From Polytrichum commune (taxonomy: Eukaryota > Streptophyta > Polytrichopsida > Polytrichales > Polytrichaceae): DNA of 64,000 bases. Position 1 is the stretch's first letter, and each line of letters starts with the position of its first letter. The notes below the pieces were generated by a model. It was not told where the DNA came from. It did not search any database and worked only from the letters and a program-made list of their open reading frames with translations. The DNA is taken from contig OX485809.1 in assembly GCA_950295325.1 (NCBI GenBank), forward strand, positions 29,652,144-29,716,143. The letters run 5' to 3'. A program made the position numbers and the translations under genes. Positions 1-10,400 of this stretch are shown piece by piece.

Positions 1-351
1 AGCCTAGAGCTGTCTACCCTCCTCCAACTTCTACTTCCACGACTACTTGAAGATAAAGACCTCCTATGCATAGGATATGTCCGAGAAGAAGTTGCAAGGT
101 CTTCAGTATGAGATCTATTTCCCATTTGGCTGCTGGGAAGAGGGGTTGCAAATTCTTCATTTGAGTGCCAGTGGGGTTTGTTTGTTGTGGTCGACCAGCC
201 ATTTGCACTCTGGGTCGATCCATGTGGCCTTGCGGCCACACAGCAAAGGGACCCCGTCTTGGCTGCCGGGGCACACACCACACTTTTCTGCTCAATCTCA
301 AAAGAAGTTCCCGCCTCTCCCCAAACACTGGGGACAAGTATCTTCGCCGTG
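1..351 (-). CDS. Possible partial coding exon, unidentified protein, runs off the left edge
   Basis: This is a locally GC-rich island. On the minus strand one frame stays open from a stop near 366 to the window edge. It reads through a Cys/Ala-rich part into a Ser/Arg-rich part (SSSSRGSRSWRR near the edge), and an acceptor-like CCCCAG lies near 330. Other frames here are also open over shorter distances, as expected for GC-rich sequence. I do not recognise the product. It would be a downstream exon of the gene whose promoter lies near 2.35 kb. A chance ORF cannot be excluded. Confidence 0.25.
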
Positions 352-2198
352 ATTCCTAACTTTTACCTGTTAGGTAGGTTAGCCTAGTTCAGTTTCCTAA
401 TGAGCATTCTGTGCGGAATTTCAAAGGTTACCGCATCTGATGCTCACTACATGTCGACTCCTTGCTTAGATACATATGGGATCTACCCTTATTTTACAGT
501 GCAGAACATCTCAAACAGCTTTGTCGCACTGGTTAAGATGGGGATAAATGATGTTCCTGAGATGCACATTCTCCCCCTTATACTTTCAATACATTATAGA
601 TGAATGCTTCCACTCCAACTTAATGATGCCTTAACAAATTTGCCCCACAGCTAAAACTACCCATCAACCCTGACCACTGAAACTAAGAAATGTGTCTGCT
701 AACAATTCAGGTATCAACCCACAGCCCTGAATTACAAATAAGTTAGGTACTCTCTATGCAAGGCATCCGAATTTAGCCCAACTCCATACACCCAGGTCAG
801 TAAGGCCTAAAACAGCTGTGCCTTCTTTTTCCTTCACAAAAGATGGACAGTGTCTTCTAGTCCAAAGACACTTCAATCCTGCACCACCGACCAACAAAGC
901 CTCAAGATTAAACGACTTAGCTGAAGAGAGTAACCAACAAAGAGCATAGCAAAAGGTACCTGAAAATAAAATTTCCCTTCACAAAAGGGAAGGAACCAGG
1001 TACGTTGATAACAGGCCCTCAAGTATAATAGGACACTTAAAACTCAATAGAAAACATTGATTGAGCTGAGAAGTGGAGGTCCTAGGGGCATCAGAACCAA
1101 CTGCAAACCAGATCAGAGGATGTCCCAGAACTATTGGAAAAGACTAAATGAATAAAAGCCTTAGCTTCTGGCCTACACAGATGATCTGCAAAGATATGCA
1201 CTTCTAAGAGTGCACCCGCTTGCTTTGTATTGTAATGTGTTATCTGGGCACAACAAAGAATGGCAACCATCCTTCAAAATTTCAACAACGATAGAATTTT
1301 AGGTCCAGAATATCAGAAATGTCTATGAAGTAACTCAAGTTTCCAGAGACCTGGCTCCTACATCATCACAAAAATACCCATAAAACAGGAGGCATTCCTT
1401 TATGAAAGTGAATGGACCTCCAGCACAGAAACCGGGAAAGGCATAAGGTGTTGGGCTCCAAGACTCTTGAACCGACCAAATTAAGAAAGGAAAAACACTC
1501 CACATAACATCTTGGCCAGAACTAGAGCCCTCCATACCAGCAAGAAACGTAAAAAAACCATCCGCTAAGGCAAACAACATAGACAAGGCACGAACAGAGC
1601 ACAAACAAAGTCTTGCAAATTAACCTTGAGGAAAAGGTAACCAACATCTCAACATTTCAGCTCAAAAACTGAGAGATCAGTATCATCAACACAATTCAGT
1701 AACTACTTGCTACTACGTCATCACCATCACCAAAGGGGTCAAGAAGGACCACCATAGCTCACTGCTTGCTTTTTCAAATTAAGCAGAATTACTGGATGTC
1801 CCAAAGCTTAAACACGCTTGAAGAAATACAACAGCGGGTGGTTGGGTTAACTCCAGCCTATAAAACCAACCAAAGATGCAGCAAAGAAACAGACCTTCAG
1901 CCCAACTACAACCCAAACAAGCAACCGATCTTCACAAACGATCTTCAAGTTGATCATCAGCCCTCAACCAGAACCAATTGCACGGTATTAAGCTTATAAC
2001 CACACTTCCAACATGGCAATTGGCATAACAAGCCATGTCACACACATAGCCACGTCAGTTCCAAGCCCCCTAACAAACAGCAACAAACTCCACCCCCAAA
2101 ACAGAAAAGCTCCACAAACAAACAAACGAACGAACGAACAAACGAACGAACAAACCGCAAAAACCAAAACTCGAAACACAAACACCGCAAAGCTTTAC
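352..2198 (-). other. Intron/UTR-like sequence of the left-edge gene, no firm coding exon
   Basis: The stretch has moderate GC and many T-rich runs on the minus strand. Two minus-strand open stretches (about 740-967, after a TATTTTCAG acceptor, and 1335-1604) have no recognisable motif. An AACG/AACA microsatellite lies at about 2119-2156. I see nothing else to annotate. Confidence 0.3.
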
Positions 2199-2316
2199 CT
2201 CGCAATTGCGGCCCTTCTAGCGAGCGCGAGAGACAGAGAGAGAGAGATCGATCAATCTAGGGCAATTCCAGGGCGCTCTTGCGAAGAAACGGAAGCTCCT
2301 TCCCTGGGCCTCAACT
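2199..2316 (-). other. Probable non-coding first exon (5' UTR) of a minus-strand gene
   Basis: On the minus strand this stretch contains a (CT)n tract (about 2233-2250) and ends GCGAG before GTAAAGC, a good donor (junction 2198/2199). There is no convincing start codon. An intron in the 5' UTR is therefore likely, with the coding part further left. The assignment rests on promoter-like layout only. Confidence 0.4.
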
Positions 2317-2339
2317 TGACGTGAGTTGTGTGAGTTGTG

Positions 2340-2356
2340 TGAGTTTTATAAGTTCC
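2340..2356 (-). promoter_or_regulatory. TATA-box promoter of a minus-strand gene
   Basis: Reading the minus strand, the sequence around 2354-2344 gives ACTTATAAAACTC, a good TATA box. About 30 bases downstream is a plausible start near 2315. It is followed by a CT-rich leader and a splice donor, which is a typical plant promoter layout. The surrounding 2.2-2.7 kb is locally GC-rich and contains GAG, GGGT and CATCATCAT-type low-complexity runs. Confidence 0.55.
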
Positions 2357-2734
2357 CCGAACGGCCGGGTGGGCGAGATGAGAGATCGATTGGTGTGGGA
2401 GGAGCAGAGTGTGTATAAGGAAGTTGAAGGCGGGGGCGAGGGCGAGGGTTAGGGAGACGAAGAGCGATGGCTATGGATGCTGATGGTGATGATGACGATG
2501 CATGGCCATGGCCATAGCCCGCAACAATAATGGCTGGCCTGCCTGCCTTGCCTCTGGTAAGCTTAAGGAAGTTGGCCAGCCTTTGCGAGCTCCTCGTTGT
2601 GGTTGAGTGTTGTGTTAAATTTGGTGAAAGGGGGGCGGAGGAGGAGGAGGAGGAGGAGGTGGCTGGATGGGTGGGTGGGTGGACCAGTGGGTAATTCATC
2701 TACTTACTACTTAGGGCCGCTTCACACAGGTTCC

Positions 2735-3480
2735 CAGGTCACTTGAGGCCGATCCGTGCAATCTCAGCCGTCGAGAGCATGGAGGTTGGGACTTCCCACT
2801 TCACACGAGGTCCCGAGTCCTAAGTCCCAAGTCACTTGAGGCCGCTCCGTGCAATCTCAGCCGTTGAGAGCATGGACGTTGGGACTTCCCACTTCACACG
2901 AGGTCCCAAGTCACTTGAGGTCGATCCGTGCAATCTCAGCCGTTGAGAGCATGGAAGTTGGGACTTCCCACTTCACACGAGGTCCCAAGTCACTTGAGGT
3001 CGATCCGTGCAATCTCAGCCGTTGAGAGCATGGAAGTTAGGACTTCCCGCTTCACATGAGGTCCCAAGTCACTTGAGGTCGATCCGTGCAATCTCAGCCG
3101 TTGAGAGCATGGAGGTTGGGACTTCCCGCTTCACATGAGGTCCCAAGTCACTTGAGGTCGATCCGTGCAATCTTAGCCGTTGAGAGCATGGACGTTGGGG
3201 CTTCCCACTTCACACGAGGTCCCGAGTCACTTGAGGCCAATCCATGCAATCTCGACCGTTGAGAGCATGGAAGTTGGGACTTCCCACTTCACACAAGGTC
3301 CTAAGTCCTAAGTCCCAAGTCACTTGAGGTCGATCCGTGCAATCTCAGCCGTTGAGAGCATGGAGGTTGGGACTTCCCGCTCCACATGAGATCCCAAGTC
3401 ACTTGGGGTTGATCCGTGCAATCTCAGTCGTTGAGAGCATGGAAGTTGGGACTTACCACTTCACTCGAGGTCCCAAGTCT
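2735..3480. repeat. Nine-unit tandem array, about 79-bp period
   Basis: Units contain CACTTGAGG, GATCCGTGCAATCTC, GCCGTTGAGAGCATGGA and GGGACTTCCCACTTCACAC. They start near 2735, 2829, 2909, 2988, 3067, 3146, 3225, 3318 and 3398. Most units are 79 bp. Two carry a 14-15-bp insertion (CCTAAGTCCCAAGT-like). Each unit includes a copy of the terminal 'CACTTCACAC' motif of the host MITE. Confidence 0.9.
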
Positions 3481-3541
3481 TAATTAAGTCCCAAGTATGA
3501 CATGGATGCCTGCACGGCAACACTTTTTGAAGGTGAGGCTT

Positions 3542-3602
3542 GGGATTTGTGTTGAGAATCGGGTCTCACTTTTCGCTCGACCCGATTCTCAACACAAGTC
3601 CC
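3542..3602. repeat. Near-perfect 24-bp-arm hairpin within the MITE
   Basis: The arm 3542-3565 (GGGATTTGTGTTGAGAATCG...) is complementary to about 3579-3602 with one mismatch, and the loop is about 13 nt. The related copy at 21.5 kb lacks this perfect hairpin, so it is specific to this copy. Confidence 0.8.
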
Positions 3603-3717
3603 GTGAATATTTTTTTCATAAAACAATCAAGATCCGACTTCAATGATCATTAACCATATTTTAATGGTGTCTTGAGGCTCAAAAGTTGGGACTTGGGACT
3701 CCATGTGAACCGGCTTA

Positions 3718-5640
3718 ACTTAAGGTATAGAGACAAGGTATCTTTGTATAGGCCTTTAGTATGTGGTCACCAAGTTGTCTTAACTAAACACTTGTAAGTT
3801 GTTTGAGGGATGGTATTGTGGAAGCCTATTTACCTTAAGGGAGGATGGCTTCGGGTTTGTGGAGAGAGGGCATTATTGCATTATTGCATACACATCTTTC
3901 ATCCATCCAACATAAAATACTTGATCTTCCTTAGGTATGTGGTTGTTTCATTCTAAATGACTAAAATCAAAGAAAAGTTGGGGTTTTAATGTTGTTCACA
4001 GTGTCAAGTCAACTTTTAAAGAGTAATCTTTGGGTTGCATACTATTTCAGAGCTTTTTGAATGTTGGACGAAAGAGAGCTTACGCTCATATGCAATAAAC
4101 CCCTTATTCCAGGATTTGTGGCGTCCATGAAACGCTTAGAGATGACAACTTGGGGTTTGTGGAGAGAGGGAATAATCACTTATGAGCGTATCTCTCATTT
4201 GTCCATCAAAAGAAAAACAAATGGACCTCTATAAGTTTAGATTACATTAATTTGAGGTCTTTAATGCTATTTATAGTGGAGTAACCTATGGGTTGCATGT
4301 ATTTTAGGGTTTTTTATGTTGGATGAAATAGAGGTGTGATCATATGCAATAATTCCCTCTCCAAGTTCATGGCGTCTATGTAAACTCATGCATGATGGAT
4401 GAAGAGACTCTAGTAAAACAAACCCCCTATATGTTGAGGACCATTTTATTCCAACTAAACCCTAACTAGACTAGATAATTAGATGGTTTCTAATAACTTT
4501 TCCAAAATCGAGTTGTCTTTAAATGGTCGTTTATAGGTTGTAGTGTAATTCTTTGCGTTTTCACCCTTGTAATGGATAAGTTTATGTAGACACCACGAAT
4601 CCTTCAGTAGCCAAGATGACTTACTAGACCAAGGAGCTCAATGGACAATTGTATAGCCCCTCAACAAAATTTCCTTTCTTATACGCAGGCAAACTCTAAA
4701 GTGTAGGTGCCCTTTGTGTATCCCGGTAGGTTGTTTGCAGTGCATAATGTCCATTGCCAGTATTTTACACACGATAAGGCTTTCTCTCCAAGGCTTTCCG
4801 CAAACAAATTCATTCCTCAGGTTGTGCCCAAGCGTGGCTGTTTATTCACGGAACACCTTGGGTCTCAAGCCTTATCTACCACTATATACACACTATAGCT
4901 AAGTCTTACAAATATCTATATACTATGGGTTTATAATCTTATTTGGTACATCCTCTTATCTCAGAGAGAAAATAATACGTATATAAATATTTGCACTTGT
5001 CCCATAACCATGTTCAATAAACCCGCTCCCAGTTCACATATGAGCTCGCATATATGATCAAGGTGAAGCGTCCCTCATTCACATCAATACATGCGGTTGA
5101 CATGTGGTCTCTCTCTCTTTACTAATATGTGACATTGATGATCGTAACATTATGCATTTACTTACATCCAAGGGTCGGCAGAGGATTTGTGGCATCGACA
5201 AAAACTCATCCGTTTAAAAGGATGGCAATTCAAACTTTGAATGGTGATATGTATACAAATGAATTTCCAAGAAAATTTTAGAACATGTATCTTAATTTAA
5301 TACAATGAGGTTTAGTTGGAATGAATAGTTCCTCAATTTGTAGGGGTTTTGTGCTTACTAGAATCTAGTCATCCACAATGGATGAGTATACATAGACGCC
5401 ATGACCCCCAAGAGCCAAGGGCATCTATGTTTTTAATTTGAACCTAATTTTTCAATAACATGAAGGTACTCAACCATTTGAGAAGTGCACTTGAAGAATA
5501 AGATTTCCAATATCTTTTTAAGGTCTTTTTTTACAAAATAACTTAGAATAGAAGGATGCAGCTCAAATACACATATAGGGGTTAAGATTGGCCACCATGA
5601 CGAGATTTATTATGATAAGTTTGCATTGTGTGCACAAAAT
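3718..5640. other. AT-rich intergenic sequence, no gene seen
   Basis: There are no open frames of note. A loosely repeated phrase (GGTTTGTGGAGAGAGGG at about 3856 and 4153, each followed by 'catctttcatcc'/'ctctcatttgtcc'-like text) suggests decayed repeats. Confidence 0.5.
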
Positions 5641-5748
5641 ATAATACCTATTATAGGCTCAATGGTGAACACAATTGGGAGGGACTATGTAAGCTTGTAG
5701 AGATAAAGAGAGGTTTCACTTTGCACTCTTGTATTATTTGGCTACTCC

Positions 5749-6307
5749 CACGGGTAGGTCACTCTAAGGCATTTTTGTGCACCACGTGCAGCTAGGGGTT
5801 TTTTGTTTTGGGGCTATTTACCTTCAAGGGCTGAATTAAAGTCTCCCTATAATTACTTAAATTTCAAAAATGGCCCATTTGTTTGCACCCTTCCATTACT
5901 TATATTGTCCAAGTCACTGCAATTTTTTGTACTCAATATTCCTTTTAAGTAATAAAAGCTAATCTACTTCCTAACGCATTAACGAGTGTTAAGGGAAACC
6001 ATGGAAACAAAGAAGGGTGCAAACATTAATATCATTGCAAACAAAGTTATGAAGAAAACACATAGGAGACCATAGCAAACATACTAAACATATCTTCTAG
6101 TCCTTATCTTCAACCCCTATATTAATTTTACAAAAAAATAATGGCCCACATTTTATGTCCATCTAACTTACTTATAACGGGATTGTCTACATTTAATGGC
6201 CCCTTCATTATTTGGAATTCCTTTATAATTTTTATTTCAAATGATTTTAATCCTCTCTATATTATGCCGCACGTCGTTTTTAAAATGCACTAAGTGACCT
6301 ACCCGTG
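5749..6307. mobile_element. hAT-type MITE, 559 bp, with 8-bp TSD GCTACTCC
   Basis: The ends are CACGGGTAGGTCACT and its inverse at 6293-6307. The subterminal inverted similarity continues with an ACGTGC motif. The element is flanked by GCTACTCC at 5741-5748 and 6308-6315, the hAT-size duplication. A related copy of the flanking sequence without the element is seen near 7550-7790. There is no coding sequence inside. Confidence 0.88.
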
Positions 6308-6527
6308 GCTACTCCACTCCAATTATGAAACCTTAGAAGTGAGAGATTGCATGATATGTGATTGCTAGGATTGATGAAACAAGTCCCAAGCTGATCCAAC
6401 CACCATAAATCCACGTGAAGTTAGAAGTGTGCACAACATGGTCAAATACCTTAATGTGAGGTATTTGGGCCTTATGTGATCACTATTCTTGATGTGAAAC
6501 CTTACACCTGGTATATGGCAAGGCATG

Positions 6528-7473
6528 TACCATAGGTTCATAGCTGGTTCGACAGAAAATAATTCTAAAAATAGACGCCGAAAATTTTGGAATATTATTG
6601 GCATTTTTTGCCGAATATGAAATTAATTATTTTTCAAAATTTCCGAAAAGTAAGAAATTTTTACTTCTCACTAGAGTTTTACTTACAGTGGAAGCATATG
6701 TGAATTTTGAAAGAGAGAAGGTGCTCCTTTTGTAATCAAGCTCACTTACATTAGTCCACAAAGAATATGGGTTAAGAAGTAGCAAGACTCTAGGTGAGGC
6801 TTTTCAAATGTGTTGTACACAAATTTTTGGAGTCCAATTGAGCATAGAAGATGAAGTTTTATAGAATTTTGTCCAACTAACAAAAGTTGAGAAATCAATC
6901 CTTCTTCCACCTCCAACAAGTTTTGTGTCAAAATAAGTCTTTATGCAAAAGATATGGACAAAACATTGCAGCCGTGTAAAGATCAAAAAATTAAAATGCG
7001 TTCATAACAGTTTTTCGGAGCTCATTTGTGCATAGAAGATCAACTTTTTTGGAATTTTGTTGGTCTAAGAAAAGTTTAGAAATCAAGTAATCTTTCACCT
7101 CCAACAAATTTCATGTCATTTGAAGACTCTATGCAAAAGTTATGCGTGTTATAAACATGAAGTCTAACTCGGTGCTTCACCTCAAAGTTTACATATCCCA
7201 TATGCATTGTTGAACACAACTCCACTCTACTTGCATAAAGCACAGAGCATTCTCAACTCTTCACTCACATCTTACTTGTCATTCAATGCAAGAGAGATGT
7301 ACAAGATATAAGCTTACATAGAAGATAGAAAATGAATTTAAGCCGAAATTTTAAAATTGAAAGAGAAAATTGCCGAAAATATGAATATTCTATTTTTAGG
7401 TGCCGAACCGACTTTTTGAAATTTAATTAATTATTCGGCTAACATGTGTCGAACCAGCTATGAACCTACGGTA
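6528..7473. mobile_element. Foldback element with 20-bp perfect inverted ends
   Basis: AGGTTCATAGCTGGTTCGAC at 6534-6553 is exactly inverted at 7448-7467, with similarity extending inward around a 'CTAAAAATAGA' motif. Inside are two diverged direct copies (about 6820-6965 and 7005-7150) with 'GCATAGAAGAT', 'CACCTCCAACAA' and 'TATGCAAAAG' in order. The target duplication is unclear, so the superfamily is undetermined. There is no coding capacity. Confidence 0.7.
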
Positions 7474-7869
7474 GTCAATAACGGACTCCTAGAAGACACA
7501 ATGAGCATAATGAGATTTGAGTATGTGCTCATAAAATATTATTTAGTCTAGGTTCAATAGTGAACATGACTAGGAGGGTTCTATGTGACTGTCAAGTTAG
7601 AAAGAGGATATTCACTTTGCACTCCTCATACCCTTTGACATATGTACTCCAAATCTAAAACATAAAATAATGTTATATGAGTTTCGCGATTGCATGAGAC
7701 TATTTCCAAGCCAATATGGCGGCTCAAAATGTGTGTGGAGTTGGAAGTACCCATGATATGACCACAAAATTATTTGAAGTTCATTGTGGTCTCAATTCAT
7801 ATTAGAAATATGTTTAAATTGTAAATGTTTGTTGAAGTTTTCACTAATTGAATGATGTGTGTGCTTGTT

Positions 7870-10400
7870 GTAGATAGGTTTTTAGATTGGGTTCCAATTA
7901 AGAAAACCACGCAGGGAAGGCCAAATGAGTGTCAGGTGTTGCATCTAGGGATCACCATTGAGTTAATTGATAGATTACAAGAGAATTAAGATGTATTTAG
8001 GACAACAAACACAGGGAAAAAGACTTCTAGAATGAGTTTTAGGATTGATTTAATTAAGGTTGAGGGTCACTCACAGCAGTACATGCAATTGATCAGTCAC
8101 TCCCTCACAACCCACTCTCATCAGTAACATCACTCTTATAATGTGTTTTGCAATTCAGGGAGTCACAGCTCAGCCATAGACATTTGAGTACGCCATAGTC
8201 TCAGAAACCCAAGGCAAAAACTCCTTGAGGTGAACCATAGTCTCTTCAGTAAAGTAGCCAAGTATCGAAAGGCCACACCACAGTCAGTAAGGATATTATG
8301 TTCACAATTGACTCCTCCTATGGTTAAGTGATGGATTTAATTAAATTAGTTATCGACCACAGTAATGAATTATTTCCTTAGTCAGTTTTAGACTTAACAC
8401 TATCTCAGTGGAATTGAATGCATTAAAATAAATTATTAAAATTAACAAAAGTCTAACGTGTGACAGAAACCTAGTGACCGAGTCTAAGCGAAGCGAACTG
8501 AACCGGACCGGGACCGTAAGAGTCTAATCGGTAGGACCATAGTCTGCACGGCACGGCCATAGTCTAGTCACCAATAACAGTCACAAGTAACCAGTGTCAA
8601 GTCACGTCTCATAGAGAGGGCCATAGTCTTAGTATCCAGTAACCAGTAACAAGTAACCAGTAACTAGTAACCAGTAACCAAGGTCTTGTTCTCGGCTAAG
8701 GAGCAGGCTGCTCCTCCTTTTATGCTTGCCTTTGAGTGCTCCCCCTAACGATATGGGTTAAATACCCACACTTCTCCCGCGACTCCTTCCTTTTCAGTCT
8801 TCACTCCCGCGCGCGCGACTTCCTCTCCGATCGGCCACATCTACGCTTTTCGTTCCCCCTCTTCGCAATTGGCGACAAGTTTATCACAGCAACACTTCTT
8901 CCTTTGAATGCATTTGAGCTTATCCACATCATTATGGTGAGTAATCACTACACCGATTCCGTGCATCAGACAAAGTGCTTCGACAGAACAATCTTCGCAC
9001 TCTCTCTCAAGGTGATAATTGCTACTACCACTTAGCAAACTCCATCGCGGCAAACTTTCAGAGCCTCATTACACCTGCTCACTCGACACTTAATTCAGTA
9101 GTGATTTCCACCGACGAATCTCTACTCTGAAAACATAACGTTGTTATCCGTTTGGAGTTACAGACAAACTTTGTGTGGACAGGTATTTTCCTTCACTCAA
9201 ATAGCACCTTAGTTATCAAATGAGTATGTTATCTAAGGATTTGACTTCAAGATATCTTCTATACTGAATTCATCTCGAGTAATCTCCACTACTCTCTTCC
9301 CTTTGGCTGATGAGTTTTCGACACTGGATTTTCATTCTGATCGAGAGTTCAACTTCAATCATTCACGGTAAGTTAACCACGACCATCACAACCATGAAAG
9401 GAAGGGGGTTTGCTCACTGAAATAAGTTCTTGCATTCAATTAAAACACTTATCACCTCAGGCGTCCAGACACACTTACTTATTTGGCTTGGAGTCTCCTG
9501 ATTAAATTTACAGAATTAAGACATAAAGTGGCTCTCACGGAATTTCACATTCCTCATTCCACTCATGCACATAGATAAGCCCAAAGGATATAATATGGTT
9601 AAACTGCTTCGCACAGTTTCACCTCAGACAATCACAAGACAAAGGTAAATAGAATTCACTTCTTTCACCGATGTTTGATTTCAACTTGCACCTGTATAGG
9701 AATTTCCAAAGAGAAGACAGGATGTTTCTCAAACTTCTACCCTGAATTCACATCAGATAGAGTGGGATTAATCCAATCAATTCTCATGGCCGAATACACA
9801 CTGAAGGGACAAATTTCACATTCACCCGATGATGACATGATGAGTTCACAATGCGAACTTACATTTCCATTACCGGGAGTGAATCATAAGACACGATTTA
9901 CAATCTTCAATAGGCTTCACGCCAAGAGTAATTAAACAAGGTAGACTCCAGCAACTGTAGAGAGATTGTCTCTCCCTTCCCGAGAGGACCACTACCAATC
10001 AGTCACGTTGGAATTTCACATTCAAACCCGGTGACTGATAGACTTTCACCATTGAAATCACACGACAATTAATTTACTTCTTTCACAGAAGTAAGACGTC
10101 GCAACTTCACTCTGGATTCTTCCCGAAACCAGGAAATATACTCTGACTCAATTAATTCACAACGTATACCCACACAACAAATTCAATCTTCTCACATAGA
10201 ATTGACAAAATAGCTTCACGCTTATATTATGTAGAGTAAAATGTACATTCAAAAGGGCTTCACACCCAAGTTAGACTCGCTCAAAAACTGCAAGACGAGG
10301 GAGACTCTCTTTTCGAGAGGAACTCACTTCTCCTCCCCCTCTTCTCCTCTATATCCCCTGAACTAGCTTCCTTGCCTCTTGGGGCCAGATTTCATAAGTC
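7870..10400 (-). other. Compositionally distinct block with repeated motifs and minus-strand TATA (LTR-like?)
   Basis: The block holds five copies of CCATAGTCT between 8193 and 8630, a run of GTAACCAGTAAC-type repeats (about 8570-8682), and a minus-strand TATA-like GCATAAAAGG (8716-8725) next to a GC-rich stretch (8775-8830). Two diverged direct copies lie at about 9.6-9.98 kb and 10.0-10.33 kb and share 'GGCTTCAC' and 'CTCTCCCT'-like phrases. No reverse transcriptase or gag is readable. It could be a solo LTR or a long leader of an old retroelement; I could not define TG...CA ends or a TSD. Confidence 0.35.

Larger units (their letters stand above)
2714..3714. mobile_element. PIF/Harbinger-like MITE with internally amplified left end
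   Basis: The left end GGGCCGCTTCACAC and the right end GTGAACCGGC are imperfect inverted repeats flanked on both sides by TTA, the PIF/Harbinger-type duplication. A related single copy without amplification lies at about 21345-21706. The shared parts are the 'cacttgaggtc..ccgtgcaatct' block, the GCATAAAACAATCAAGAT-like block and 'AGGCTCAAAAGTTGGGACT'. There is no coding capacity. Confidence 0.7.
5600..7800. repeat. Two direct repeat copies flanking the foldback element
   Basis: Copy 1 is about 5600-6520, interrupted by the hAT-type MITE. Copy 2 is about 7500-7800. They share, in order, 'GGTTCAAT.GTGAACA', 'TTCACTTTGCACTC', 'CTCCA', 'GATTGCATGA', 'CCAAGC..AT' and 'GAAGTT'. Copy 2 lacks the MITE. 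Confidence 0.65.

Noticed and set aside
2346-2699. 117-residue minus-strand ORF with Ser/Pro-rich sequence
   Set aside because: It lies upstream of the TATA box in low-complexity GC-rich DNA and has no domain-like pattern.
2735-3480. CRISPR-like array (regular repeats)
   Set aside because: The whole 79-bp unit is repeated with no variable spacers, the DNA is plant nuclear, and the unit derives from a MITE end.
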